Assembly: GCF_049472655.1 (NCBI RefSeq)
Contig: NZ_JAQNCS010000002.1
Coordinates: 1-64,000, forward strand
Reading direction: 5' to 3'
Length of the DNA stretch: 64,000 nucleotides
From: Deferribacter abyssi
GTDB lineage: Bacteria > Chrysiogenota > Deferribacteres > Deferribacterales > Deferribacteraceae
Shown here: positions 1-8,897 of the stretch, in pieces
How positions within the stretch are numbered: the first letter of the stretch is position 1
Layout: each line of letters begins with the position of its first letter
Program-made: the position numbers and the translations under genes
The notes under the pieces: generated by a model
Told to the model about the DNA's origin: nothing
Databases searched by the model: none
What the model saw: the letters and a program-made list of their open reading frames with translations, nothing else

Positions 1-214
1 ATTAAACTCACCTATTTTTTTGTAAAACATAAGTTTGAGAAAAACACATTTTGGTTCACTATAAAGAAACTGTTTACTTAATGCTCAGGCTACGTAAAAC
101 TGATATCACCAGCAAAGAGGAAAACAGTGAACCGTAAAGAGAAACTAAGGGAAATTATCTATATTATCTCTAATATCAGTGCCACTTTTTAAACGTAAAT
201 TGAATACATCACTA
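1..214. other. Non-coding edge region with an 81-base inverted-repeat element
   Basis: No convincing ORF is seen between the window edge and the tadA stop. An 8-base perfect inverted repeat (GGTTCACT at 53-60, AGTGAACC at 126-133) encloses 65 bases. ACTGTTT at 69-75 can also pair with AAACAGT at 122-128, which overlaps the outer right arm, so two mutually exclusive foldings are possible. This may be a structured RNA, an attenuator or the relic of a small repeat. I could not match it to SRP RNA, 6S RNA, tmRNA or a known riboswitch. Confidence 0.35.
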
Positions 215-676
215 CTATTGGCGCAATTTCCTAAAAAATCTTTTCATAATATATTTTATTTCATTTGCCAATAAACCATATTTATATATAATTTTATGAT
301 TGTAAGGAATGTCAAAAAGTCTTGCATTAGAAATAACTCCACCAAATTTGGGTTCAATAACCCCAAATATTATTTTATCTAATCTACAATGAAGCAACGC
401 ACCTGCGCACATTACACAAGGCTCACACGTAACATACATCTTACAATCTTTTAAACGCCAATCTCCCAACAGTTTAATAGCTTTATTTAAAGCATCAATT
501 TCCGCATGTAATAATGCATTCCTTTTTTCTTCTTTTCTATTCCTTCCGTACGCAATAATTTCATTATTTTTCACAATAACAGCTCCTACAGGCACATCAC
601 CTTTCTCACAGGATATAAGTGCCTGAGAAATAGCTTTCTTCATAAAATATATATCCCAATTATTAAACAAATTCAT
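215..676 (-). CDS. tadA: tRNA-specific adenosine deaminase TadA
   Basis: Deaminates adenosine to inosine at wobble position 34, classically in tRNA-Arg(ACG), in the cytoplasm. The 153-residue length is normal for the family. The zinc site is complete: HAE at residues 57-59 (His ligand and proton-shuttle Glu) and PCVMC with Cys87 and Cys90. The start overlaps the end of rsmE by 14 bases; a second Met at residue 12 (MKKAIS) is a possible alternative. It is the last gene of the long minus-strand run that begins at tRNA-Gln. The close homologue guanine deaminase is less likely because the HAE/PCxxC context and length fit TadA better. Confidence 0.93.
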   Translation of the reverse strand: MNLFNNWDIYFMKKAISQALISCEKGDVPVGAVIVKNNEIIAYGRNRKEEKRNALLHAEIDALNKAIKLLGDWRLKDCKMYVTCEPCVMCAGALLHCRLDKIIFGVIEPKFGGVISNARLFDIPYNHKIIYKYGLLANEIKYIMKRFFRKLRQ

Positions 677-1373
677 TGCAATCCATCAACGATCTAACCA
701 TGCCTGCAAAAACTACTGCAGCCGTTTCAGCCTTAATTACACCTTTTAGTGGTGATATTAAAACAAACCCTTGTTCTTTTAGTGCAGTTACCTCATTATC
801 CGACAAACCGCCTTCAGGACCAATAAATATAGAAACTGTTTTTTCAATTTTGTTAATAAATTTCTTTTTTTCAACTTTTTCATAAAAACATAGCTTCATA
901 GCACTATTATCATTAATATTAAATACTGACTCACACAAACTTAATTTTGGTAAAAAGTTCAAATCTGCCTGCATAGCTCCATTAATCAATAATTTTTTAT
1001 ATCTTAGTAATTTTTTTTCTGTAACATTTTTTATACTGTATTCAGTTAACACTATAATTACCTCATAAACCCCTAATTCACCATACTTCTCAATCACAAA
1101 ATCCATATATTCACGTTTCATATTTCCTTGATAAACTTTTATTATTTTTTCACTCACCTCATATTGTTTTACTTCAATCCTTTCACAAAGTATAAACTTC
1201 TTTTTTATACTTTTTATGTTATATAACCCTTTTTCCAATTTTGAATAAACATATAGATTATCACCAACTTTTTTCCTTAAAACATTTTTTACATAATGTG
1301 TATTTTCGTAAGACAACAAAATTTCTTTAGATAGTCTATCGACATCCTCGTAAACAGATGCTAATCCAGACAT
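663..1373 (-). CDS. rsmE: 16S rRNA (uracil-1498-N3)-methyltransferase RsmE
   Basis: SPOUT-class methyltransferase that modifies m3U1498 in the decoding region of 16S rRNA. The 236-residue length is typical. The SAM-binding trefoil-knot region is visible near residues 180-230: FIGPEGGLSDNEV, followed by a KAETAA segment corresponding to the usual RTETA motif. The N-terminal part is the PUA-like RNA-binding domain. The gene overlaps both the phosphatase gene upstream (13 bases) and tadA downstream, so translational coupling is likely. The small plus-strand ORF opposite its 3' end is a shadow. Confidence 0.9.
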   Translation of the reverse strand: MSGLASVYEDVDRLSKEILLSYENTHYVKNVLRKKVGDNLYVYSKLEKGLYNIKSIKKKFILCERIEVKQYEVSEKIIKVYQGNMKREYMDFVIEKYGELGVYEVIIVLTEYSIKNVTEKKLLRYKKLLINGAMQADLNFLPKLSLCESVFNINDNSAMKLCFYEKVEKKKFINKIEKTVSIFIGPEGGLSDNEVTALKEQGFVLISPLKGVIKAETAAVVFAGMVRSLMDCNEFV

Positions 1374-2122
1374 CGTACTACCTCAAAATCAAACTCTCCG
1401 GTTGTTTCATTAAGTATTAAAGCACTTAAATTAAAACCATAAACACAACCAGTATCAATATTAATTGAAACTATCCCTTCTTTATTCCTATTCACAAAAG
1501 GCTTATTTTCCTCACTGAATTTTTGTACGGGTGTATGTCCATGAATAATAATCGTATTTTCAATTTTTTTATTAAAACTATCAATCTCTCTGCTCCAAAT
1601 GTAAGGATAAAATATCTTTTTTTCATTCTCTGTAGCTATATCGTTATGAAACTCAGGTGGGATATTCATTTTTAAACACCCAGCATGACTAAAAAAGTAT
1701 TTCTCAACCCCCTTCACGATATAATAAATTTTAAAATTTTTTATAATGTTTAAATAATCACCATATTTTCTAACAAAATCTTTTTTTATATCCTGAAAAG
1801 AAATCAATCGTAAACACATCTCATCGTCAAAAGATTTTACAGTCATTCTACCTCCATTTTCAAACCAAACATTAACATCATACTTACCTTCAGAAAAAAA
1901 ATAATCTAACATCATATCTTCATGATTACCTAATAGAAAAATTGAATTGTAATGTTTGGAAAAATTATTAATAAAATCCAATACAACTTTAGAATTACTG
2001 CCTCTATCAATCAAATCACCTAAAAAAATAAACGTTTCTACATTATACTTAGCAAACAATCTATCCATAAGTTTATTTAATGTTTTTATACATCCATGAA
2101 TATCACCAATAGCAGCTAACAT
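1361..2122 (-). CDS. Calcineurin-like metallophosphoesterase, Ser/Thr protein phosphatase (PrpA/ApaH-like)
   Basis: Two-metal phosphoesterase of the bacterial PPP family. All signature blocks are present: GDIHGC near the N-terminus, GDLIDRG, GNHED and HGHTPV. Related enzymes are protein Ser/Thr phosphatases (PrpA, lambda phosphatase) or diadenosine tetraphosphatases (ApaH); the motifs alone do not separate these. The start is placed at the ATG at 2122, two residues before AAIGDIHG, which overlaps the prmA stop by 7 bases. A longer reading from 2146 exists but would lie entirely inside prmA's conserved C-terminus. A cytoplasmic protein; no transmembrane segments are seen. Confidence 0.82.
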   Translation of the reverse strand: MLAAIGDIHGCIKTLNKLMDRLFAKYNVETFIFLGDLIDRGSNSKVVLDFINNFSKHYNSIFLLGNHEDMMLDYFFSEGKYDVNVWFENGGRMTVKSFDDEMCLRLISFQDIKKDFVRKYGDYLNIIKNFKIYYIVKGVEKYFFSHAGCLKMNIPPEFHNDIATENEKKIFYPYIWSREIDSFNKKIENTIIIHGHTPVQKFSEENKPFVNRNKEGIVSINIDTGCVYGFNLSALILNETTGEFDFEVVRCLD

Positions 2123-2892
2123 CTTTTTAATCTTACTCCCCACCAACCATCAACAATACTTTCCCTATCAATTTGGTAATTATTTAATACTTCGTTAAGA
2201 AATATATCTCTCTCCCCATACAATATACCTGAAAATATAATAAATTTAGGATTCAACCCAAAGATTAGGTCTTTAATCGCCAGAAGAACGCTGCTTACAA
2301 TATTTGCAACCACAATATCCACATAAACAGATGTTTTAAAAGAATCAACTGAACCACACCACATATGAATATTACTAACATTATTCAATTGGCAATTTTC
2401 TTTAAAGTTAATAAATGTGTTAATATCATAATCACATGCATAAACTTTTTTAGCACCTTTCATAGCAGCAAATATCGATAGTATTCCACTTCCAGCACCA
2501 ACTTCTAACACCACACTATCTTTTACTAATGTTTCCAATAGTCTTGCTGCAATTTTCGTAGTGGGGTGTTCACCTGTACCAAAAGCCATTGAGGGATTAA
2601 TATATATAACATCTCTATCATCAAATTGTTTTAAAGAATGTGTATAATATGTAGTATATGTAAGCCAACCATCTTTTAAATATTCTTTCCATTTTATACT
2701 CCAATCTTCATCTTTAATTATTTGTAGATCAAATCTTACATTATATTTTTTTAATTTTTCAGTTAAATCATCTTCTGAATAAATGTTATACTCTTTTTCA
2801 TCTTTAAAAAATTCTTCCACAACCATTGATGATAAGTCCTCATCCTGCTCTAATAAATAAAAATCATCTTTGTTGATTTTAAATTTGTACAT
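2116..2892 (-). CDS. prmA: Ribosomal protein L11 methyltransferase PrmA
   Basis: SAM-dependent methyltransferase that trimethylates ribosomal protein L11. The family hallmark NPSMAFGTGEHPTT is near residue 100, followed by motif I (LEVGAGSGILS) and the substrate-pocket VANIV. The N-terminal 80 residues correspond to the L11-recognition domain. The 258-residue length is slightly short of the usual 290 or so. The start has a good ribosome-binding site (GAGGG, about 4 bases before the ATG). It lies 7 bases after dctM, so it is probably read on the same transcript although functionally unrelated to the transporter. Confidence 0.92.
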   Translation of the reverse strand: MYKFKINKDDFYLLEQDEDLSSMVVEEFFKDEKEYNIYSEDDLTEKLKKYNVRFDLQIIKDEDWSIKWKEYLKDGWLTYTTYYTHSLKQFDDRDVIYINPSMAFGTGEHPTTKIAARLLETLVKDSVVLEVGAGSGILSIFAAMKGAKKVYACDYDINTFINFKENCQLNNVSNIHMWCGSVDSFKTSVYVDIVVANIVSSVLLAIKDLIFGLNPKFIIFSGILYGERDIFLNEVLNNYQIDRESIVDGWWGVRLKRC

Positions 2893-2899
2893 AACACCC

Positions 2900-4099
2900 T
2901 CATATAAAAATCATAATAACAGAAGATAAAAGTGAAATTAATAACATTATTTTTAAAAAATAATTCCCAAGGTATTCATAACTTATCTTAAATTTTAAAA
3001 TATAATTTTCAATTACTAAATTTTTAATATAACTAAAAAAACCTAAAGATAAAAACAAAATGTAACCCATACCAAAAACATATTTATTAAAATTATATTC
3101 ATTTATTAAAATGCGATAAAAAGGATAAAGAATAATAAGTACAGCCATAGGATCTATAACCTGCAATAAAATAAAACTCACACATAATAGAAATACAATA
3201 ATTATATATCTATCAGAAAAAAAAGAAGTAAAAAAATTTGATGTAAGTATATTATATTTACCATAAATAATTACCATATTCATAAAAAAAAGCATAATTA
3301 GAATAGAAACTATCACACCACTTCTAAATAAAACATCCCTAACCAACAAAGCATTTTTCACAACATTTAATTTACCTGTAAATAAAAAAAATAAAAATGT
3401 AAACATTACAGTAACAGATATAACCTTCATAATTGATTCTGGAATAAAAATATAGTAGTAAAAAAAGATTGTAATAAATATATAAAACAACACATCAAAC
3501 ATATCAGTTTTTTTATTTATAAATCTAAAATTTTTATTTCTCAACAAAAACAGATAACCTACTAAAAAAAAGATATGCGATAACAATATAAACATTATTA
3601 TAACTGTTTTTATAGGTAACCTTAAAAGATAAGCATATATCAATATAGGAATAGAAATTGGACTTATAAAATTAAATACTGAAAAAAATTGCGCTAAACA
3701 TATTTTATTTTCATCACTAGCAAAACAATTTATTTTAAGAAACCTAACTATATAACTATTCGCAAATACTGCTGAAGGTAAAAAAGTAGTAGTTAAAAAA
3801 AACATCATATAAAACTTAAAAAATTTAGGAATTTTTAACTTCAAAATACAAAACAAAATACTATCAAACACTTTATATTTTATCAAAAACTGTGATAATA
3901 ACAACAAAAACGGAATCACGAACAACTCATCAGATGCTACAACTCTTTTTAATGAAATGTACATTAGAAACTGCAACTGATCTAAATTTATATTTAAAAA
4001 AAAAGCAAACAGCAAGGAAATACTTACCAAATATGTAAAAATGTTAACTCTAAGATATAAAAAAAGCACTGTTAAAACAAAAACAAATATCAAAACCAT
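2900..4099 (-). CDS. dctM: TRAP transporter large permease (DctM family, divergent)
   Basis: Inner-membrane large subunit of a tripartite ATP-independent periplasmic transporter, which uses an ion gradient to take up substrate delivered by the DctP receptor. The protein is almost entirely hydrophobic, with about 11-12 predicted membrane segments. Family blocks are recognisable: VIPFLLLLSQFL (the usual IPFF-LAG segment), FLPSAVFANSYI (the PSA motif) and a conserved Asp-Pro in VIDPMAVLIILYPF. At 399 residues it is shorter than the usual 425 or so, and it is rich in Phe/Ile/Lys. It overlaps the small-permease gene by 10 bases and follows the receptor gene, which supports the TRAP call. Confidence 0.78.
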   Translation of the reverse strand: MVLIFVFVLTVLFLYLRVNIFTYLVSISLLFAFFLNINLDQLQFLMYISLKRVVASDELFVIPFLLLLSQFLIKYKVFDSILFCILKLKIPKFFKFYMMFFLTTTFLPSAVFANSYIVRFLKINCFASDENKICLAQFFSVFNFISPISIPILIYAYLLRLPIKTVIIMFILLSHIFFLVGYLFLLRNKNFRFINKKTDMFDVLFYIFITIFFYYYIFIPESIMKVISVTVMFTFLFFLFTGKLNVVKNALLVRDVLFRSGVIVSILIMLFFMNMVIIYGKYNILTSNFFTSFFSDRYIIIVFLLCVSFILLQVIDPMAVLIILYPFYRILINEYNFNKYVFGMGYILFLSLGFFSYIKNLVIENYILKFKISYEYLGNYFLKIMLLISLLSSVIMIFI

Positions 4100-4374
4100 T
4101 TTTTCATTCTGCCATAAATAAAAATCATCATTATACTAATATAAAAATAGAAATATTTTGTATTATAAGTAAATAAAGCAATAAATACTATTAAGAATAA
4201 GTTATTCAAGACGTTCTGTTGTTTATTTTTATATTTTTCAAAAGAATACATTTTTCCACTAATCAATGATATGATAGAGATTAAAACTAAGAAATTTATC
4301 AAAAAATTATGCAAATTTATATTAATATCAAAATCATTAAAATTATTTACATATACCAAAGAAATAAAAAGCAT
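4090..4374 (-). CDS. Probable degenerate TRAP small permease (DctQ-like)
   Basis: A 94-residue hydrophobic protein with about three membrane segments between dctP and dctM, the usual place of dctQ. I see no sequence motif that proves DctQ, and the family normally has about 160 residues and four segments, so the call rests on position and topology. The ATG at 4374 has no ribosome-binding site. In the same frame the coding sequence stays open to a TGA at 4420-4422. An AUU codon at 4408-4410 sits 5 bases after GAGGTG and would add IRIIFYNLIFAF, another half membrane segment, overlapping the dctP stop. Confidence 0.6.
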   Translation of the reverse strand: MLFISLVYVNNFNDFDININLHNFLINFLVLISIISLISGKMYSFEKYKNKQQNVLNNLFLIVFIALFTYNTKYFYFYISIMMIFIYGRMKKWF

Positions 4375-4400
4375 AAAAGCAAATATTAAGTTGTAAAATA

Positions 4401-5378
4401 TTATTCTAATCGAAACACCTCATCTACAATTTTTTTATCAACAAACTCATAAAATACATTATAATGTTTGTAATAAAAGTTCTCCCAAACTTTTTTCTCT
4501 TTATCAGTTAATGGTATAATCTGAATATTGGAATGTAATATAATCCTGTAATAATCATCAAAATTTATTTTTTCAGCCAATTTATATTCATATATAGTTG
4601 CCTTCTCTAATGCATCTAAAATTATTTTTTTAGTTTTCAAATTTAGTTCTTTCCAAAATCTCACGCTACTAATAAAAGCATACCCTAAAAAACCATTATT
4701 GGTAATAGTTAAATATTTTTGATACCTAAAAAATTGCTGTGTATAAATATTATTGTAAGTGTTTTGCTGACCATCTATCAAACCCGCTTTAAGTAAATCC
4801 ACTACAATCCTAAACGGTTTTGTAACAGGGACTGCATCAACAATCTCTAGAGATTTATTTATAACTTTACTTCCCTGGGTTCTTATCTTCAGTCCTTTTA
4901 AATCTTGTGGATATTTTATTCTTTTTTTATTATTTGTAAAAACTTTAAATCCATTATCCCACATAGCCAATAAAACATAACCTTTTTCATATGATTTATT
5001 TCTCAATAAACTACCAATTTTACCAAAATAACTTCTATGAACATGCTGAATATTCTTAAACAAATATGGTATGTCATAAATCTGAAATTCCGGTACTATA
5101 TCTGCAAATTTTGAAAAACTAGGAACTGCAAATTGTATCAAACCTTTCTTTAAAGCAACTAATGCTTCTCTATCATCAAAGAGAATACCTTCTGGATAAA
5201 TTTCTATCTTTATTGCACCTTTGCTCTCTTTCTCCACAATTTTTTTAAAGTATACTACAGCTCTTCCTTTAGGACTATTATTTTTGACCACATGACTAAT
5301 TCTCAACAACAATTGTGACCAAACAATTCCATTGAAGAAAAAAAACAAAAATATTGTTAGTAAAATTTTGTTCTTCAT
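4401..5378 (-). CDS. dctP: TRAP transporter solute-binding receptor (DctP family)
   Basis: Periplasmic receptor that captures a carboxylate-type substrate (C4-dicarboxylates in the founding members) and hands it to the DctQM permease. Residues 1-21 form a signal peptide (KNK followed by a Leu/Phe-rich core ending in WSQ). The family fold is evident: LRISHVV start, LKGLKIRTQ with the carboxylate-binding Arg near residue 166, and the DGQQNTYNN block. Length (325) is normal. It starts inside the end of the response-regulator gene (4-base ATGA overlap). That coupling to a DctB/DctD-like pair suggests the system senses its own substrate; the substrate cannot be named from sequence. Confidence 0.9.
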   Translation of the reverse strand: MKNKILLTIFLFFFFNGIVWSQLLLRISHVVKNNSPKGRAVVYFKKIVEKESKGAIKIEIYPEGILFDDREALVALKKGLIQFAVPSFSKFADIVPEFQIYDIPYLFKNIQHVHRSYFGKIGSLLRNKSYEKGYVLLAMWDNGFKVFTNNKKRIKYPQDLKGLKIRTQGSKVINKSLEIVDAVPVTKPFRIVVDLLKAGLIDGQQNTYNNIYTQQFFRYQKYLTITNNGFLGYAFISSVRFWKELNLKTKKIILDALEKATIYEYKLAEKINFDDYYRIILHSNIQIIPLTDKEKKVWENFYYKHYNVFYEFVDKKIVDEVFRLE

Positions 5379-6718
5379 TTCTTTAAATATTTATTAATTT
5401 TTCTATGAAGAGTTGAAATATCAATTTTTGCAAACTTGGCAGCTTCAGACATATTGTTACCAGAAATCATTAAAAGTTTTCTAATATAATCCTTTTCAAA
5501 TTCTTCCTTTGCAATTTTATAAGGTTTAATCCTCTTTATATCTACTTGACTTAACTCATTTGGTAAGTATTTATCTGTTAAAACTTCTCCATCTTCTAAT
5601 GCAACACACCTTTCAATTACATTTTCCAATTCTCTCACATTCCCGGGCCACTCATACTCATAACAAAACTTATAAAATTCGGATGAAATCTTTTTAATAT
5701 TTTTACAAAACTCTTTAGAGTATTTTTTCACGAAATACTCCACTAAATATGGGATATCCTCTTTCCTTTCCCTTAATGGTGGGACTTCAATTTTTATCAC
5801 ATTCAGTCGATAATATAAATCTTCCCTAAAACTACCTTTAGCCACCTCTTCTTTCAAATTTTTATTAGTTGCAGCTATAATTCTAACATTCACATTAACT
5901 ATATTAGAAGACCCCAATCTTTTTATCGTTCTTTCTTGAATTACCCTAAGCAACTTTGCCTGAAAATTAAGCGTTGTTTCAGCAATTTCATCCAAAAATA
6001 TAGTACCACCATTTGCTTCTTCGAAATACCCCTTTTTATTAGTATATGCACCGGTAAAAGCTCCCTTTTCATATCCAAAAAAAAGACTTTCATATAAATT
6101 TTCTGGTATTGCAGCACAGTTTACTGGTAAAAATCGATTATTCCTTCTGTCACTCAAACTATGAATAGCCCTTGCAATCAACTCTTTGCCTGTGCCTGAT
6201 TCTCCAGTAATTAGCACATTACTATTGATACTAGCAATTTTTTTTATAAGAGACAAAATATCAAGCATTTGTTTACTTTTAGCAATAATATTCTCAATAC
6301 CATAAACTTCTTTAATATTTTCTTGTAAATTTTTTAACTCAGTTTTTAATTGACTATTTTCGAGGGCTTTTTTTATTCTAACAGTTACTTCTTCCAAATC
6401 ATCAAACGGCTTTGTTATAAAATCAAAAGCTCCTTTTTTAATAGCTTCTACAGCTTTCTCAATGGAAGCATAAGCTGTAATTAATATAACAGTGATATCT
6501 GGATAGTTTTTGATTATATAATCTAATACTCCCAACCCATCTATTTCAGGCATTAAAATATCAGTAATCACTAAATCAGGATAAATCTTATCTATGTCTT
6601 CTAATGCTTTTAAGGGAGAATCATATTTATACACCATTATATTTTTATCATCCATCAATAAAGCCTCAAAAAAATCAAGAGTATAACGTTCGTCATCAAT
6701 AACAAATATTTTATTCAT
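5375..6718 (-). CDS. Sigma-54-dependent response regulator (DctD/NtrC type)
   Basis: Three-domain transcription activator. The receiver (residues 1-120) has the acidic pair D8-D9, phospho-acceptor D53 and K103. The AAA+ domain (about 145-370) has Walker A GESGTGKE at 172-179, the sigma-54 contact loop GAFTGA, and GGTIFLDE. The C-terminal Fis-type helix-turn-helix ends at residue 447 (NNMSEAAKFAKIDISTLHRKI). It is fully intact and should open sigma-54 promoters when phosphorylated by the kinase encoded 10 bases upstream. The partner genes make the TRAP transporter a likely target. No sigma-54 site is seen within this compact operon, so its promoter may lie elsewhere. Confidence 0.93.
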   Translation of the reverse strand: MNKIFVIDDERYTLDFFEALLMDDKNIMVYKYDSPLKALEDIDKIYPDLVITDILMPEIDGLGVLDYIIKNYPDITVILITAYASIEKAVEAIKKGAFDFITKPFDDLEEVTVRIKKALENSQLKTELKNLQENIKEVYGIENIIAKSKQMLDILSLIKKIASINSNVLITGESGTGKELIARAIHSLSDRRNNRFLPVNCAAIPENLYESLFFGYEKGAFTGAYTNKKGYFEEANGGTIFLDEIAETTLNFQAKLLRVIQERTIKRLGSSNIVNVNVRIIAATNKNLKEEVAKGSFREDLYYRLNVIKIEVPPLRERKEDIPYLVEYFVKKYSKEFCKNIKKISSEFYKFCYEYEWPGNVRELENVIERCVALEDGEVLTDKYLPNELSQVDIKRIKPYKIAKEEFEKDYIRKLLMISGNNMSEAAKFAKIDISTLHRKINKYLKK

Positions 6719-6728
6719 TGCTACTACC

Positions 6729-8897
6729 TCATGAGATAATTATTTTAAATTCCGTATAAAAATTTTCTTCCGATTTCACAGCAATATTCCATCCATGCTC
6801 TTCCACTATGCTCTTAACAATAGCAAGCCCCAAACCAGTACCCTTTCCAACCTCTTTGGTAGTAAAAAAAGGATCAAAAATTTTAGATTTAACATCACTT
6901 GATATACCTATACCATTATCTCTCACAGTAAGAACCTTTTTCCCTTCAATATATTCAAATTTTATATCAATATTTCCGCCAATATTTAATGCATCTATAG
7001 CATTGGATAAAATATTAATGATTACCTGATGAACTTTGCCTCTATTACCATAAATTATGGAATCACATGAAATTTCTACATTAACATTTATATTTTTCTT
7101 TTTTAAAGATGAACCAAGAATTTTTAGAGCAAAATCAATTGACTCCTTTATATCAAAATTACTGTATTCTCCCTCCTTATGTCTTGCAAACAATAATAAA
7201 TTAGAAACAATATTCTTTGTATCCTTGCTAGCATCTATAATTGTTTTAACAAGTTTTTTTTCATAACTACCCTCAGGAAGTCTCTTATCCAAAAGCTGAG
7301 CAAAATTTAAAATTCCTACAAGTGGATTATTGATTTCATGTGCAACTCCCCCGGCAAGCAACCCCAAAGCAGATAATTTCTCTCTTTCGATCAGCTGAGC
7401 TTCAAGCGCTCTTATTTTAGACATATCTCTAATTATCATTAGGCTATGTTTATCGCTTTCATTAATTATTTCTAAAGCTGAAATTCTTACTGGTATACTT
7501 TTATCATTTTTTTGTATATAAGTATCGTAATGTTCAACAAATCTATTGTCTTTTAAGAGTTCAAATAACTGATTATCATTTATAAATTTCCTTATATCAT
7601 CATCTTCCAGTTTTTTGCTAAAGAAAAGTTTTTGAGCTTGAATATTTGCTGTTAAAATTTTGTAATTGGCATCAAAAGTAATTATAGCATCAGGAATATT
7701 TTCAAGTATATTTCTCAAATAATTCTCGCTCTCCTGCACTTGAATTTGCAAATTAACCAAATCCGTTAAATCCCTTATGAGCTCTACAACAGCTACAACT
7801 TCACCTTGACTATTAAGCAATGGAGACAATATAACATCATAATGCCCAGTTTTACCTTTTATAAAATCCTTGTATCTACGAGTTTTAACTTTTTTATCTT
7901 TTACCACATCTTTTAAATTGCAATTTTCACAAATATCTTCATTTCCACAAATTGACAAAAAACACTTTTCACCATCGCTCAAATTAACTAAGTTTTTAAT
8001 AAAGTTATTTGCCCACAAGATATTGTAATTTTTATCAACAAGAACAACACCTTCTCCAATAGCTTCAACTATACTTTCAAACTTCTCATGCTCAAACTCA
8101 AATAAATGTTCAAACTTTTCCCTCTCATAATAAAATTTTCCAATATAATATCTAATGAGAATTAGCATGGTTATAAAAATAATACCAATTAAAACGTTTA
8201 TGAAAGAAATTTTCTTTAATTCATTGAGTATTCTAAAATAGTCTGTTTTATTTGATAAAATGAATACCCTAATATTATCATAAAGTATATCTGAACTAAC
8301 TATATAATTTAAATTTTCATAACTTACCGTATAATACTTTTTATTTAAAAATTTTAGGCCATACAATGAATCACTTAAAAAATAAGTTTTATCATCTTTT
8401 ATTAAAGCAAAATAAAAATTATTCGGAACGACTTCGTCCACTATTTTCTTAACTTTTTGATATTTAATAACTAAATAATTATCTTTTTTATAAACGTAAA
8501 TTATATAAGGAACCTCCCTAATAATTCTAATTAGATATAAATCATTGATTCCACTTAAAAAAGAATATATGTCATTAATATAAACATCAGAATTATCAAG
8601 AATAAGCTTTTTATTTTTAAAAATTTGAATCCCATCATTATCTACAGTTCCATTATCCTCAATTAAATCGATTATATTTGCAGCCTTTCTTTGAAATTCA
8701 ATAAAATTACTTTCAATTTTATTTTTAAATTTTGATATCAATTCATTCTGAAAAGAGTAAGCATAGTTTATCAATTTTGAATTGCTTTTTATGTCTATAA
8801 AAACAGCAGAACCAAAAATGAACAGTAAAAAAATGAATAAAAAAAGTAATATTTCATATGTTTCAATATATTTAAAATAATTTTTAACAAAGTCCAT
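6729..8897 (-). CDS. Membrane sensor histidine kinase with PAS domains
   Basis: Likely partner of the adjacent sigma-54 activator. Order: membrane segment (about 14-36), periplasmic sensor of about 190 residues, second membrane segment (about 233-250), PAS domain with a cysteine cluster (CFLSICGNEDICENC), second PAS domain, HisKA with phospho-acceptor His in GGVAHEINNP, and an HATPase with DNGIGI and GTGLGLAI. The longest ORF starts with TTG at 8900; the ATG three bases later has AAGG at proper spacing and overlaps trmL by 14 bases. The periplasmic part has no obvious cache motif that I can name, but the topology matches DctB-like kinases. Confidence 0.9.
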   Translation of the reverse strand: MDFVKNYFKYIETYEILLFLFIFLLFIFGSAVFIDIKSNSKLINYAYSFQNELISKFKNKIESNFIEFQRKAANIIDLIEDNGTVDNDGIQIFKNKKLILDNSDVYINDIYSFLSGINDLYLIRIIREVPYIIYVYKKDNYLVIKYQKVKKIVDEVVPNNFYFALIKDDKTYFLSDSLYGLKFLNKKYYTVSYENLNYIVSSDILYDNIRVFILSNKTDYFRILNELKKISFINVLIGIIFITMLILIRYYIGKFYYEREKFEHLFEFEHEKFESIVEAIGEGVVLVDKNYNILWANNFIKNLVNLSDGEKCFLSICGNEDICENCNLKDVVKDKKVKTRRYKDFIKGKTGHYDVILSPLLNSQGEVVAVVELIRDLTDLVNLQIQVQESENYLRNILENIPDAIITFDANYKILTANIQAQKLFFSKKLEDDDIRKFINDNQLFELLKDNRFVEHYDTYIQKNDKSIPVRISALEIINESDKHSLMIIRDMSKIRALEAQLIEREKLSALGLLAGGVAHEINNPLVGILNFAQLLDKRLPEGSYEKKLVKTIIDASKDTKNIVSNLLLFARHKEGEYSNFDIKESIDFALKILGSSLKKKNINVNVEISCDSIIYGNRGKVHQVIINILSNAIDALNIGGNIDIKFEYIEGKKVLTVRDNGIGISSDVKSKIFDPFFTTKEVGKGTGLGLAIVKSIVEEHGWNIAVKSEENFYTEFKIIIS

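Noticed and set aside
1..214. SRP RNA, 6S RNA or tmRNA
   Set aside because: None of the conserved core sequences (for example the SRP GGAAGCAGCC-type loop or the tmRNA ends) is visible on either strand.
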